Assembly: GCA_002364735.1 (NCBI GenBank)
Contig: DEZB01000001.1
Span: forward strand, 1-64,000
DNA length: 64,000 nt
Reading direction: 5' to 3'
Source: Bacteroidales bacterium UBA3143
GTDB taxonomy: Bacteria > Bacteroidota > Bacteroidia > Bacteroidales > Dysgonomonadaceae
Shown: positions 35,974 to 44,896 of the stretch, piece after piece
Layout: every line of letters starts with the position of its first letter
Numbering within the stretch: the first letter of the stretch is position 1
The notes under the pieces: generated by a model
Told to the model about the DNA's origin: nothing
Databases searched by the model: none
The model's input: the letters and a program-made list of their open reading frames with translations, nothing else
Translations under genes and position numbers: made by a program

Positions 35974-36126
35974 TTAATCATTCACTATGAGGGCGTGTAT
36001 CACACCTGGTATCCATCCAATGAGTGTTAAGAGAATGTTGAGTAAGAATGCACCTCCAAAACCCCTATTCATTAGAACGGCAACAGGTGGAAGTAAAATG
36101 CTAAGTATTATTGTTAATAGTGACAT
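35974..36126 (-). CDS. Pmp3/YqaE-family small membrane protein
   Basis: A 50-residue gene. It begins MSLLTIILSILLPPVAVLMN, continues RGFGGAFLLNILLTLIGWIP and ends GVIHALIVND. Two hydrophobic helices joined by a Gly-rich turn, with the PP in the first and WIPG-I-HA in the second, are the hallmarks of the Pmp3/YqaE (UPF0057) family. These proteolipids are linked to membrane potential and salt or cold stress. It lies 23 bp after the membrane/coil protein gene on the same strand and probably shares its transcript. Confidence 0.85.
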   Translation of the reverse strand: MSLLTIILSILLPPVAVLMNRGFGGAFLLNILLTLIGWIPGVIHALIVND

Positions 36127-36149
36127 ATTTATTGTTTTTTAGTTTGTAA

Positions 36150-37205
36150 TTATTTTTCTGTTCTATCTTCTAAAGCATCTTCTATAACCTCTTTTTGTCT
36201 TTCTTCCTCAACTGTCAAAAGAGGTGCTCCAGTTGCACCACCAAAGAATGCAGCCAATGCGCCTAATAGAAGAATGAAAAAGAGGTAAATGCTTGCCTTA
36301 CCAATTGCATCAGTAACTTCTTCGCTCGCTTTCAGAGCTTTTTCTTTAGCATCAGCATAAATTGCTTTGGCTTTTTCAACGGCTTCATCAAGGTTTCTTT
36401 CCCATTTTGCAATAACACCTTCTATTTGATCTTCTGTCAAATCGGTGTTGTTAGCTAAATAGCTTTTTAATTTTTCACCATCAATATAATTACCATCACC
36501 TTCTACATAGATGTCTAAGTTTCCTTGATCGTCAAGATTAACAGTAATATCATTGACAAAATCTGAAATAGCATCTTTTAGATTTAAATCTTTTATGGCT
36601 GCTGAAGTTTCAGATTGAATTTCATTTATGCTTCTTCTTGCACGTTGTTCGGTGTCGCCCGGAACTATATTGTAGTTCTCTGCAGTCTGGATGACCTGAA
36701 AAATCTCTTGTTTTACATTCTCAAAAGATGAAAATAGACCCTCTTCAGATTGTTTTTGTTTTTCATTTAGACTAACCACAACTTCTTTTGCACTGTTACT
36801 GCCAAATACCGAAGATACAAGCGATCCCATTCCACTGATTGCGCTTCCAGCAATTGAAGTTAATACAAAAGCAGATATCACCAGATATACACCCCAAGAC
36901 AAAAAACCATGAATGCCGCCATCTGCCGATGATGGTAATCCAGCCGTCCTGGCTGCCACTAATCCACCTACAAATAAAGCAGCTAAATTAGATAATATCC
37001 ACCAAATTAATGTGGCTACTCCTAATCCTTGAAATGGTTGAGCTTCCGTGTATGGATTAATGGAAGTTAATCCAATCCCCCAACCCAACAGGTTGAGCAG
37101 AAATGCGATTGAAAAAGCTGTTAATGCTCCTGCAAGAATAGCTCCCCAAGATATTCTTGAAAATCTGTGTCTTAAATTGTTCCGACTTGTAAAAATTGTT
37201 TTCAT
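36150..37205 (-). CDS. Membrane protein with central coil, unknown function
   Basis: A 351-residue protein. The ATG at 37205 (MKTIFTSRNN) is preferred over an upstream one at 37274 because the first membrane helix follows directly (ISWGAILAGALTAFSIAFLLNLLGWGIGL). Two more helices follow (IWWILSNLAALFVGGLVAART, GFLSWGVYLVISAFVLTSIAGSAISG). Residues about 150-310 are hydrophilic and helical with many Glu/Lys (YADAKEKALKASEEVTDAIG). A last helix contains LLGALAAFFGGATGAP. The RISWGA start resembles a widespread small-membrane-domain family, but no function is known to me. Neighbours are Pmp3-like and DUF421 genes. Confidence 0.75.
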   Translation of the reverse strand: MKTIFTSRNNLRHRFSRISWGAILAGALTAFSIAFLLNLLGWGIGLTSINPYTEAQPFQGLGVATLIWWILSNLAALFVGGLVAARTAGLPSSADGGIHGFLSWGVYLVISAFVLTSIAGSAISGMGSLVSSVFGSNSAKEVVVSLNEKQKQSEEGLFSSFENVKQEIFQVIQTAENYNIVPGDTEQRARRSINEIQSETSAAIKDLNLKDAISDFVNDITVNLDDQGNLDIYVEGDGNYIDGEKLKSYLANNTDLTEDQIEGVIAKWERNLDEAVEKAKAIYADAKEKALKASEEVTDAIGKASIYLFFILLLGALAAFFGGATGAPLLTVEEERQKEVIEDALEDRTEK

Positions 37206-37345
37206 ACGTCTGTTTTTATTTGTTTTATTTATTTGTAAAAATGAATGATGTAGTACTATTCGCACTTGATGCAATTAAAAAATGTATTTTAGTATGACTA
37301 TAATCTTATTCTTTCTCTCAAAATTATAAACAACAGTCAAGTGTG

Positions 37346-37876
37346 TTATTTAGGAATACCTCTCACACCTTGCAGCATATTTGGCGAAAGCTGTTTCTGA
37401 TCCGCACTATGCATCACAGACATGTCTCCAGTAGTTTCCAATACAACCGCAAATACTTGATCGAAGTGAATTGTGTTTGCTTCACGCAGTTTAGCAATTA
37501 ATTCTTCTTTACTCACATTTGCCTTAGCAAGATTTTCCTCCAATATCTCTCCGTAGTACATCAAGAGGATTGGCTCGTTTGATAATATCTTTCTTAAATG
37601 CTTGGATTTTCTTGCAACAAAAGAAAATATTGATTGAAATGTAACAATGCCAGCTAATGCAATGGCCCCTTTTAATATAGATTGATCGGTATGCATCACT
37701 ACAGTAGCCAAGATAGACCCAATTGCAATGGTTGATGCAAAATCAATGTTTGACATTTTAGAAAATGTGCGAAGTCCTGAAATGCGTGTTATAAAAATAA
37801 CTAAGGCGAATATAGCTAAGACAGAAATAAGTACTTTCACCAAAAGCGGCAAGGTAACGTAGATCCAATTCTCCAT
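37346..37876 (-). CDS. DUF421 (YetF-like) membrane protein
   Basis: A 176-residue protein with three N-terminal membrane helices (LLVKVLISVLAIFALVIFITR and following) and a soluble C-terminal half. The stretch RISGLRTFSKMSNIDFASTIAIGSILATVV is the core DUF421/YetF signature, here with the phrase SNIDFASTIAIGS. The soluble part shows EPILLMYYGEI and ELIAKLREANTIHFDQV, as in family members. The molecular role of DUF421 proteins is unsettled; YetF-like proteins are tied to membrane and stress physiology. It is separated by 140 bp from the downstream coil protein. Confidence 0.85.
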   Translation of the reverse strand: MENWIYVTLPLLVKVLISVLAIFALVIFITRISGLRTFSKMSNIDFASTIAIGSILATVVMHTDQSILKGAIALAGIVTFQSIFSFVARKSKHLRKILSNEPILLMYYGEILEENLAKANVSKEELIAKLREANTIHFDQVFAVVLETTGDMSVMHSADQKQLSPNMLQGVRGIPK

Positions 37877-38022
37877 AAAGTTATTTTTTTTGATCTTAAT
37901 TAGATGTTATATAATCAAGCATTTACAATATATTTAACAAATTTGAAGGGAGTTATGTTCAGCTTTTTTATCTCTAATTCCGAAAGCAGTAGATATATTC
38001 TAAGCATTCAAAATATTTTCTT

Positions 38023-38030
38023 TACTTTTG
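38023..38030 (+). promoter_or_regulatory. Possible -7 box for M13 peptidase gene
   Basis: TACTTTTG, identical to the octamer before lplA and the TonB receptor, lies 28 bases before the ATG at 38059. No clear -33 TTG at normal spacing. Confidence 0.4.
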
Positions 38031-38058
38031 TATCATTAAATCGCAAATTAATCATAGA

Positions 38059-40092
38059 ATGAAAAAGCTTTTATTTTATTCAACACTTTTATTTATGACC
38101 GCATCTATTGGTTGTTCTTCTAAAACAACCCAACATACCGATAAAGGTATAGAACTATCTAACATGGACACTTCCGCAGTAGCGGGAGATGATTTCTATA
38201 AATATGCAACGGGAGGATGGCAAGAGGCCAACCCCATACCCGATGAATTCTCTCGTTATGGCACTTTTGATAAGTTGCGCGAGAACAATCAAGAGCAAGT
38301 GCAAGGTTTGATTGAAGAACTTGGTGCTGAAGATCATCAACAAGGAACTAATGCCCAGAAAGTAGGCGACCTATATAGTATGGGTATTGATAGTGTGAAA
38401 TTAAATTCCGATGGATATGAACCCATCAAGCCTATATTGGCCGATATAGATGCAGCTACATCAAAAAAGGATATTGTGAAACTAATGGCACAAGTGAGCC
38501 AGTATACTGCTAATCCTTTCTTTGGATTTTATGTAGGTGCTGACGATAAAAACAGTTCAATGAACATTGTTCATCTCTATCAAGCAGGTATTGGTATGGG
38601 TGAAAGAGAATATTATGTTGAGCAAAACGACAAGTCCAATCATCTTCGTCAAGGATATGTAAACTTAATGAAGACCCAATTTCAAAACATTGGCTACAGC
38701 GAAGCTGATGCTGCCGAAGCGGCTGCCAGTGCTATGAAAATTGAAACCGAGTTGGCTCAAAATCACTTCAGCAAAGAGATGCGCCGCATACCAGAAAAGA
38801 ATTATCATAAACTGCGTCTTGTAGATCTCAATAAAGAAGTAGCTCCATTTGAATGGGATTACTATTTTGAGCAAGTGGGTGCAGAGAACATGGACTCGCT
38901 GAATGTATCACAAATTGAACCCATAAAGGCTGCCATAAATATAATAGATTCCGAATCGATTGACAACCTAAAGAGTTATCTCAAATGGATTGTTGTAAGA
39001 TCGGCTGCCAATTACTTGAGCGATGATTTTGTAAACGCGCATTTTGAGTTCTATGGCAAAACAATGAGCGGTAGTAAAGAGCTTCGTCCACGTTGGAAAA
39101 GAAGTATTGATGCTGTAAATGGTGCATTGGGTGAAGCAGTTGGTCAATTATATGTAGAGCGTTATTTCCCTGCTGAAGCCAAAGAGCGCATGTTGACATT
39201 GGTTGATAATGTGATGGAATCATTGGGTGAACGCATCTCAAACCTTGAATGGATGAGCGATGACACTAAGCGCAAAGCACACGAAAAGCTAAATACATTT
39301 ATTGTGAAGATTGGCTATCCTGACAAATGGAAAGATTACTCATCACTCGAAGTGAAGGATGACTCGTATTGGGCAAACATGAAACGCGCTGCGGAGTTCG
39401 AATACAAGGAAATGATTGACGAATTGGGCAAGCCAGTTGATAAAACAAAATGGCACATGTCGCCCCAAACGGTTAATGCATACTATAGTCCTTCATCTAA
39501 CGAAATATGTTTCCCTGCAGGTATACTCCAACCTCCATTTTTTTATATGAATGCTGATGATGCCGTAAATTATGGTGGTATTGGTGTGGTTATTGGTCAC
39601 GAAATGACTCATGGATTTGACGACCAAGGGAGAAAGTATGATAAAGAGGGAAATCTGAATGATTGGTGGACTGCCGATGATGCAACAAGTTTTGATGAAC
39701 GTGCCAAGATGTTGGTAGATTATTTCGATAACATTGTTGTAATTGACACTGTGCGTGCTAACGGAACTTACACTTTGGGAGAGAACATTGCCGATCATGG
39801 TGGATTGCAAGTATCATACAACGCTTTCTTAAAAACCAAAGAAGCTGAGTCAAATAAAGTGATTGACGGTTTTACTCCTGCTCAACGTTTCTTCTTATCT
39901 TATGCTACATTGTGGGGCGGAAATGTAAGAGATGCAGAGATATTGCGACTCACAAAAATTGATCCACACTCATTGGGTAAATGGCGTGTAAACGGTGCTT
40001 TACCACATATTGATGCTTGGTATGATGCATTTGACGTTAAAGAAACTAATGCAATGTACCTTCCTAAGGAAAAACGTGCATCTATCTGGTAA
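38059..40092 (+). CDS. M13-family zinc metallopeptidase (PepO/neprilysin-like), lipoprotein
   Basis: An extracytoplasmic endopeptidase acting on short peptides. The 677 residues start with a lipoprotein signal (lipobox ASIGC, Cys19). The N-terminal helical M13 domain begins DFYKYATGGWQEANPIPDE. The zinc site is HEMTH at 514-518, the third ligand Glu575 lies in ENIADHGG with Asp579, and the upstream NAYYSPSSNEICFPAGILQPPFF is the substrate-binding strand. The C-terminal CRVWL-like end reads MYLPKEKRASIW, so it lacks the C-terminal Cys motif of eukaryotic members. It is the first of three plus-strand genes; ribE starts 51 bp later. Confidence 0.95.
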   Translation: MKKLLFYSTLLFMTASIGCSSKTTQHTDKGIELSNMDTSAVAGDDFYKYATGGWQEANPIPDEFSRYGTFDKLRENNQEQVQGLIEELGAEDHQQGTNAQKVGDLYSMGIDSVKLNSDGYEPIKPILADIDAATSKKDIVKLMAQVSQYTANPFFGFYVGADDKNSSMNIVHLYQAGIGMGEREYYVEQNDKSNHLRQGYVNLMKTQFQNIGYSEADAAEAAASAMKIETELAQNHFSKEMRRIPEKNYHKLRLVDLNKEVAPFEWDYYFEQVGAENMDSLNVSQIEPIKAAINIIDSESIDNLKSYLKWIVVRSAANYLSDDFVNAHFEFYGKTMSGSKELRPRWKRSIDAVNGALGEAVGQLYVERYFPAEAKERMLTLVDNVMESLGERISNLEWMSDDTKRKAHEKLNTFIVKIGYPDKWKDYSSLEVKDDSYWANMKRAAEFEYKEMIDELGKPVDKTKWHMSPQTVNAYYSPSSNEICFPAGILQPPFFYMNADDAVNYGGIGVVIGHEMTHGFDDQGRKYDKEGNLNDWWTADDATSFDERAKMLVDYFDNIVVIDTVRANGTYTLGENIADHGGLQVSYNAFLKTKEAESNKVIDGFTPAQRFFLSYATLWGGNVRDAEILRLTKIDPHSLGKWRVNGALPHIDAWYDAFDVKETNAMYLPKEKRASIW

Positions 40093-40143
40093 TTAGAGAG
40101 CGTGTGGAGAGAATAAATAAATTAACTGTTTTAATAATATAAT

Positions 40144-40749
40144 ATGTTTTCAGGAATAGTAGAAGAGGCTGCAACAGTAGTAGCTATTAGAAAAGACAAA
40201 GGCAATGTGCATTTCACCTTGCAATGCACGTTTACCAATGAATTAAAAATAGATCAGAGTATTGCTCACAATGGCGTTTGCCTCACTGTGGTTGATCTTA
40301 AAGACGATACATACACCGTAACTGCTATACAAGAAACATTGGATGTTTCCAACTTAGGAGCATTGAAAGTGGGCGATAAGGTAAACTTGGAGCGCAGTAT
40401 GATGATGAACGGACGCTTGGATGGACACATTGTACAAGGTCACGTAGATCAAACTGCTGTTTGCGAAAATGTAAGGGAGGCTGATGGCAGTTGGTACTTT
40501 CACTTCAAGTATGAATTTGACAAAGAGATGGCAAAGAAAGGCTATCTCACTGTTGACAAAGGTTCGGTTACTGTAAATGGTGTGAGCCTTACGGTAGTTA
40601 ACCCTACTGATAATTCGTTTGAAGTTGCCATTATACCCTATACATATGAGTACACCAACTTTCATCAAATCAAAGAGGGTACCTTGGTCAACCTTGAGTT
40701 TGATATTATAGGTAAATACATTAGCCGCATTCTTGCATTTAAAGACTAA
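40144..40749 (+). CDS. ribE: Riboflavin synthase (alpha chain)
   Basis: Dismutates two 6,7-dimethyl-8-ribityllumazine molecules to riboflavin and a pyrimidinedione. The 201 residues form two lumazine-binding repeats: MFSGIVEEAATVV at the start and VQGHVDQTAVCENV at the second, each with a VNGV/HNGVCLTVV strand. Length is normal for a trimeric synthase subunit. No FMN riboswitch precedes it; only 51 bp separate it from the peptidase stop. The nitroreductase gene starts 5 bp after its stop, and nitroreductases use FMN, so the pairing makes sense. Confidence 0.95.
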   Translation: MFSGIVEEAATVVAIRKDKGNVHFTLQCTFTNELKIDQSIAHNGVCLTVVDLKDDTYTVTAIQETLDVSNLGALKVGDKVNLERSMMMNGRLDGHIVQGHVDQTAVCENVREADGSWYFHFKYEFDKEMAKKGYLTVDKGSVTVNGVSLTVVNPTDNSFEVAIIPYTYEYTNFHQIKEGTLVNLEFDIIGKYISRILAFKD

Positions 40750-40754
40750 CAACT

Positions 40755-41300
40755 ATGGACTTTTTAGAACTCGTATCGTCACGCCAAAGCGTTAGAGCAT
40801 TTGATGCTGAACGACAAGTGGAAAAAGAAAAGATTGAGCGCATTGTAGAGGTAGCCCGGTTGGCACCTTCGGCATGCAATGCACAGCCATGGAGCTTTGT
40901 GGTGGTCGATGATCCCGAGTTGAAAAACCAGGTGGCTGATGCTACCTCCTCTCGTGTGTTGGGCATGAATCACTTCACCAAGCAAGCACCAGTACATTTA
41001 TTGCTTGTTGAGGAGAAGGTGAATATTAGCTCTGGCATTGGCGGTTGGATTAAAAAGAAAGACTATGCGCAGCTGGATTTGGGGATAGTAGCCGCTCACA
41101 TTGTTTTGGCTGCTCAAGCAGAGGGGCTGGGCACGTGTATTGTGGGCTGGTTTGATGAAGACAAAGTTAGAGATATTTTGCACATTCCTTCTTCCAAGCG
41201 TGTTTGGCTGGACATTGTAATTGGATATAGCACACAGCCATTGCGTAAAAAATCGCGCAAATCGATTGACGCTATTTTATCGTATAATAAATATAAGTAA
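40755..41300 (+). CDS. Nitroreductase-family flavoprotein
   Basis: A 181-residue FMN-dependent oxidoreductase. The N-terminus SRQSVRAFDAERQVEKEKIE holds the Arg residues that bind the FMN phosphate. APSACNAQPWSFVVVDD is the active-site strand, and AAQAEGLGTCIVGWFDEDKV the FMN-binding helix near the dimer interface. The physiological substrate is not predictable from sequence. It is directly coupled to riboflavin synthase with a 5-bp gap. A large hairpin at 41342 follows 41 bp after its stop. Confidence 0.92.
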   Translation: MDFLELVSSRQSVRAFDAERQVEKEKIERIVEVARLAPSACNAQPWSFVVVDDPELKNQVADATSSRVLGMNHFTKQAPVHLLLVEEKVNISSGIGGWIKKKDYAQLDLGIVAAHIVLAAQAEGLGTCIVGWFDEDKVRDILHIPSSKRVWLDIVIGYSTQPLRKKSRKSIDAILSYNKYK

Positions 41301-41341
41301 GTTGTTGCTTATTCCGTTTCATAAAATATCTAAGCTATCTT

Positions 41342-41420
41342 TTTTGAAACATTTTCACTGCGGTGGAAAATGTTTCAAACAGATGAAACTTGCATCCACC
41401 GCAGTGAAAATGTTTGAAAA
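41342..41420. repeat. Large hairpin, copy 1 of a palindromic unit
   Basis: Arms 41347-41367 and 41395-41415 are perfectly complementary over 21 bp (core CACTGCGGTGGA / TCCACCGCAGTG), extended to 26 bp with one mismatch. The 27-base loop contains GTTTC/GAAAC and CAAACAGATGAAAC. It may end the ribE-nitroreductase transcript, but it is too long for a plain terminator. Confidence 0.8.
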
Positions 41421-41593
41421 CAAATTATTTTCGTTTTCTTGCGCTATTTTACCCATTTATGCCCATAAAATTCGTTTTTTGATGTAGATGTTTCCCATAT
41501 TTTCTGTCCATTCTTGCATCTACGTATACTATTTCTTCTTACGCACCATTTTTTTCTCACATTTGCTCATAAAATGATTGTTTTTAGTGGTTC

Positions 41594-41660
41594 AAAACAT
41601 TTTCACCACGGTGGATTGCGTTTTCAACAGATGAACGACTAATCCACCACGGTGGATTTA
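41594..41660. repeat. Palindromic unit, copy 2
   Basis: Shares with copy 1 the left flank AAAACATTTTCAC, the GGTGGA arm, the loop phrase TTTCAACAGATGAA and the TCCACC arm. Here the core is CACGGTGGATT against AATCCACCACGGTGG, so a local 8-bp dyad AATCCACC-AC-GGTGGATT also forms. It lies about 245 bp after copy 1. Confidence 0.65.
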
Positions 41661-41830
41661 ATTTCCACCTGTTTTTTGATGTATCTTCTAATGAATTGCA
41701 AAAAACAATGTCCTGTTATTTTCAAATTAACACAATGCTATCATATAATAAATATATGTATGTAGAAAATTTGTTTGTTTACTGCAACTAATTATGCTTC
41801 ACAACAATCAGCTCTTATGTTTAAAAAATC

Positions 41831-41856
41831 AAAAACTCACAGTAAGGTGAGTTTTT
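41831..41856. terminator. Isolated bidirectional terminator
   Basis: AAAAACTCAC (41831-41840), loop AGTAAG, GTGAGTTTTT (41847-41856), with more T after it. A perfect 10-bp stem with A/T tracts on both sides. The nearest upstream stop codon is 531 bp away, so it may serve an unannotated RNA. Confidence 0.75.
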
Positions 41857-42061
41857 TTTATTTACTTTGCAACTTACTATAAAATATAGGAACGGTTTGA
41901 TAATTTCGGGTTGAAACGAAACATGAGCTTTCCTTTTTTTAACAGGCTATTTGCTACATTTATAGTGGTTTTACGATATAAATGTGCAATATTTGCATTA
42001 ACGAACAAATTTCATATACAAAAAGCATAACGTCTTTTTCTTATTTCACAGAAGCTATAGA

Positions 42062-43384
42062 ATGAACAAACAAAAACGTTTCTTATTATCTCTCATAATC
42101 TTTATTTCATTTATTGGAACAGGTGCTGCACAACAGGTTGGAGTTAACTCACCTTACGGAAGATATGGCTATGGTCAACTTTCAAATCAATCGATTGGTG
42201 TGGGAGAGTCAATGGGAGGTATTAGTTATGGTATTAGAAGAGGACAAAACATAAACTTTGGTAATCCAGCTTCCTATTCAGATGCCGACAGTCTAAATTT
42301 TACGATAGAAATGGGAGTTTCGGGTCAATACTCTAAGCTTTCGGATGGATTGAACAACCAATCGTTTCAGAATGGCAATTTTGACTACTTAGCTTTTCAA
42401 TTCTTAGCATTAAAGAATTTTGGAGTGAGCGTGGGGTTGTTGCCTTACTCAAAAGTAGGCTACGATTTTGGTAGAGATGTAATAACGAATGACATAAGAT
42501 ATCGCGAAACGTTTTATGGATCAGGTGGATTAAGTCAAATATATGGGGGGGTTGCTTATGCTCCATTAGATTACCTTTCTGTAGGTGCCAATGTTTCCTA
42601 TTTGTTTGGTAGTATAAATCATTCAAGAGACACCGATATTGGTGGACAAGGCGATGAGGCTTTAAAACGTTTGGTTAGTAAGTCTTTTTCTATTAAAGAC
42701 CTAAAGTTAGATTTTGGTGTGCAATTTACATATCCTATTAATGTATATGAGTCACTTACATTAGGGGTTGTATATAGCCCTAAAATTAACGCTAAAGCAG
42801 ATATTTATCCTCTTGATCAGTTGTATTCGGCAACAACTGCTAAGCCGTTAAAAACTGACACACTATATAATCAGCCATTCGATTTACCTGAAAAATTTGG
42901 AGTAGGTTTGGCTTATAAATCCACCAACTTAATTGCAGGTATTGATGGAAGTTTTGAGAGGTGGGGAGGTTCAAAATATCCTACAAGTTTAGATAGTTTG
43001 ACAGATGACACTCGTTTTAATGATAAATATAGTGTAAATTTAGGAGTTGAATATGTAGCAGACCCTGTACATCGCAATTTTTTTAAAAGAATGCGTTTTC
43101 GTGGAGGCCTTTCCTATTCAAATTCATACATGAATACAAAGGTATACGATCCTAACGATGGTAAAAGTCTTGGAACTGCCGGATATAAGGAATATGGCGT
43201 TAATGTTGGTTTTGGATTGCCTTTCAGGGACTCTCTCAGTGGTAGAATCTCCATGGTCAACCTTGGCTTGGGCTACACATTAATGCAACCCGATCAGAAA
43301 TATATGATTAAAGAAGAGATATTTAAGATCTCGGTCAATATTAATATCAATGAGTTCTGGTTCTTTAAGCGACAATTTGATTAA
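42062..43384 (+). CDS. Outer-membrane beta-barrel protein of the envelope cluster
   Basis: A 440-residue protein with a signal peptide (LSLIIFISFIGTGAAQQ). Many alternating amphipathic strands follow, for example FGVSVGLLPYSKVGYDFG, LSVGANVSYLFGSINHS and LDFGVQFTYPINVYESLTLGV. It ends in a charged-aromatic strand (INEFWFFKRQFD). The overall look is of a FadL/OmpP1-like or porin-like barrel of about 14 strands conserved in Bacteroidetes. Substrate or role is unknown. The neighbours (TPR protein, LptC, CBS transporter, PpiD-like) are envelope-assembly genes, which suggests a part in outer-membrane biogenesis. Confidence 0.8.
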   Translation: MNKQKRFLLSLIIFISFIGTGAAQQVGVNSPYGRYGYGQLSNQSIGVGESMGGISYGIRRGQNINFGNPASYSDADSLNFTIEMGVSGQYSKLSDGLNNQSFQNGNFDYLAFQFLALKNFGVSVGLLPYSKVGYDFGRDVITNDIRYRETFYGSGGLSQIYGGVAYAPLDYLSVGANVSYLFGSINHSRDTDIGGQGDEALKRLVSKSFSIKDLKLDFGVQFTYPINVYESLTLGVVYSPKINAKADIYPLDQLYSATTAKPLKTDTLYNQPFDLPEKFGVGLAYKSTNLIAGIDGSFERWGGSKYPTSLDSLTDDTRFNDKYSVNLGVEYVADPVHRNFFKRMRFRGGLSYSNSYMNTKVYDPNDGKSLGTAGYKEYGVNVGFGLPFRDSLSGRISMVNLGLGYTLMQPDQKYMIKEEIFKISVNININEFWFFKRQFD

Positions 43385-43476
43385 TTTGCAATTCATATTA
43401 AACTTTCGTTTTAACATAACGTCATACTAACACAGATAAAAAGAAACACGTAAGATTCACTTAAAAACACATAGAA

Positions 43477-44841
43477 ATGAAAAAGTTTATTTTAGCTATT
43501 GTTCTCGCGACATCTACACTGGTGGGAGTGAGTGCTCAAAAGGCAGGATATGATCCAGTTAATGCTCCTTTTGGTCATGGACAAGACAGTATAAATTGTC
43601 GTATGAATTTAAGCCTTATGACAACTGCTGCAAAAGCAGAAAATTATCAAGATGCAGTTAAAACATGGACTGCCGTCTACAATAATTGTCCAGCATCAAG
43701 TAAGAATATTTATATTTACGGACCACGTATCTTTAAAGCACTACATGCTAAGGAAACTGATGCTACCAAAAAGAAAGAATACTTAGATAAAACGATGGAG
43801 ATATATGACAACCGTATGAAATATTACTCCGACGCTGACGCTAAAGGTACTATTCTTGCTTTTAAAGCATACGACTACCAAGAAATGATGGGCGAAGATG
43901 CTGATCCTGCTGTTATTTACAAAATGTTGGGAGAAGCCATTGAAGATATGAAAAGCGAAATGTATCCATCTGATGCTTATGGACATTATATGATCGCTTC
44001 ATTAAGACTGTTTTTGCAGGATCAATCTAAGAAAGAGCAATATATAAATGACTATTTTCGTATAATGGATTATATGGATAAAGCCAAAGAAACTGCAACT
44101 GCCAGTAATGATGCTGAAAATGCAAACTATATAGAAGCTGTGAAAGGAAGTATTGAAAATGCATTTGTAAACAGTGGAGCAGGTGACTGCGAGACGCTTG
44201 AGAACTTCTATGCTGCTAAGTTTGAAGCTAACAAAACCGACGAAGAGTTTTTAAATCAAGCATCTGGTTCACTATCAAATATTGGTTGTACCGATTCTGA
44301 ATTTTATTTCAAACTTGCTGAAAGTTTACACAGCCTGAAACCATCTGCTAATTCTGCAATTGGACTGGCAAATAGAAGCCTAAAGACTAAAGACTATAGT
44401 GAAGCTATGAGATACTATGAGCAGGCTGCAGAGCTTGAAAGTGATAAAAATAAATCGAGTGACTACATGATGACATTGGCTCAAATATTGTTTTCACAAA
44501 GAAGTTATTCTCAAGCAAGACAAGCTGCTTATGAAGCATTGAAGTTTAATCCAAATAATGGTAGCGCATATATATTAGTTGCACAAATGTATGCTTCAAG
44601 TGCACAAGGTATTTTTCCAGAATCAGAAAAAAGAGGTTTAGTGTTTGCTGCTGCAGTTGATAAGTTGCAAAAAGCTAAATCTGTAGATCCAAGTGTATCA
44701 TCAGAAGCTAACAGACTTATTGGTCAATACTCAAACTACTACATGGTGAAAGAAGATGCTTTCATGATGGGTCTTAAAGAAGGAGAGTCAGTATATGTTC
44801 CTGGTTGGATAGGTGAAAACACTACAATTAGAACAAAATAA
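43477..44841 (+). CDS. Exported TPR-containing protein
   Basis: A 454-residue protein with a signal peptide (FILAIVLATSTLVGVSAQ). The body is helical with tetratricopeptide-type repeats, clearest at SLKTKDYSEAMRYYEQAAEL, LAQILFSQRSYSQARQAAYEAL and FNPNNGSAYILVAQMYASSA. It ends GESVYVPGWIGENTTIRTK, a tail I associate with a Bacteroidetes family found next to lptC. It is expected in the periplasm as a protein-protein scaffold. The gap to lptC is 55 bp, so it is very likely co-transcribed. Confidence 0.82.
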   Translation: MKKFILAIVLATSTLVGVSAQKAGYDPVNAPFGHGQDSINCRMNLSLMTTAAKAENYQDAVKTWTAVYNNCPASSKNIYIYGPRIFKALHAKETDATKKKEYLDKTMEIYDNRMKYYSDADAKGTILAFKAYDYQEMMGEDADPAVIYKMLGEAIEDMKSEMYPSDAYGHYMIASLRLFLQDQSKKEQYINDYFRIMDYMDKAKETATASNDAENANYIEAVKGSIENAFVNSGAGDCETLENFYAAKFEANKTDEEFLNQASGSLSNIGCTDSEFYFKLAESLHSLKPSANSAIGLANRSLKTKDYSEAMRYYEQAAELESDKNKSSDYMMTLAQILFSQRSYSQARQAAYEALKFNPNNGSAYILVAQMYASSAQGIFPESEKRGLVFAAAVDKLQKAKSVDPSVSSEANRLIGQYSNYYMVKEDAFMMGLKEGESVYVPGWIGENTTIRTK

Positions 44842-44896
44842 TTGAGTTTGAAATTGTAAAACTGTACAGAATAAATAGTTGAAAAACTTATCTAAC

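Larger units (their letters stand above)
41301..42061. other. Long intergenic region with paired hairpins
   Basis: These 761 bp hold no gene with family features. Visible are two related palindromic units (41342-41420 and about 41594-41660), a strong isolated terminator (41831-41856), and AT-rich DNA upstream of the OMP gene. TACATTTA near 41955 is a poor -7 match. Confidence 0.6.

Noticed and set aside
40093..40143. FMN riboswitch before riboflavin synthase
   Set aside because: Only 51 bp separate it from the upstream stop, too short for the aptamer, and no conserved motif is seen.
41221..41487. 88-residue ORF after the nitroreductase gene
   Set aside because: It overlaps the nitroreductase end and translates the large hairpin, so it is not a credible protein.
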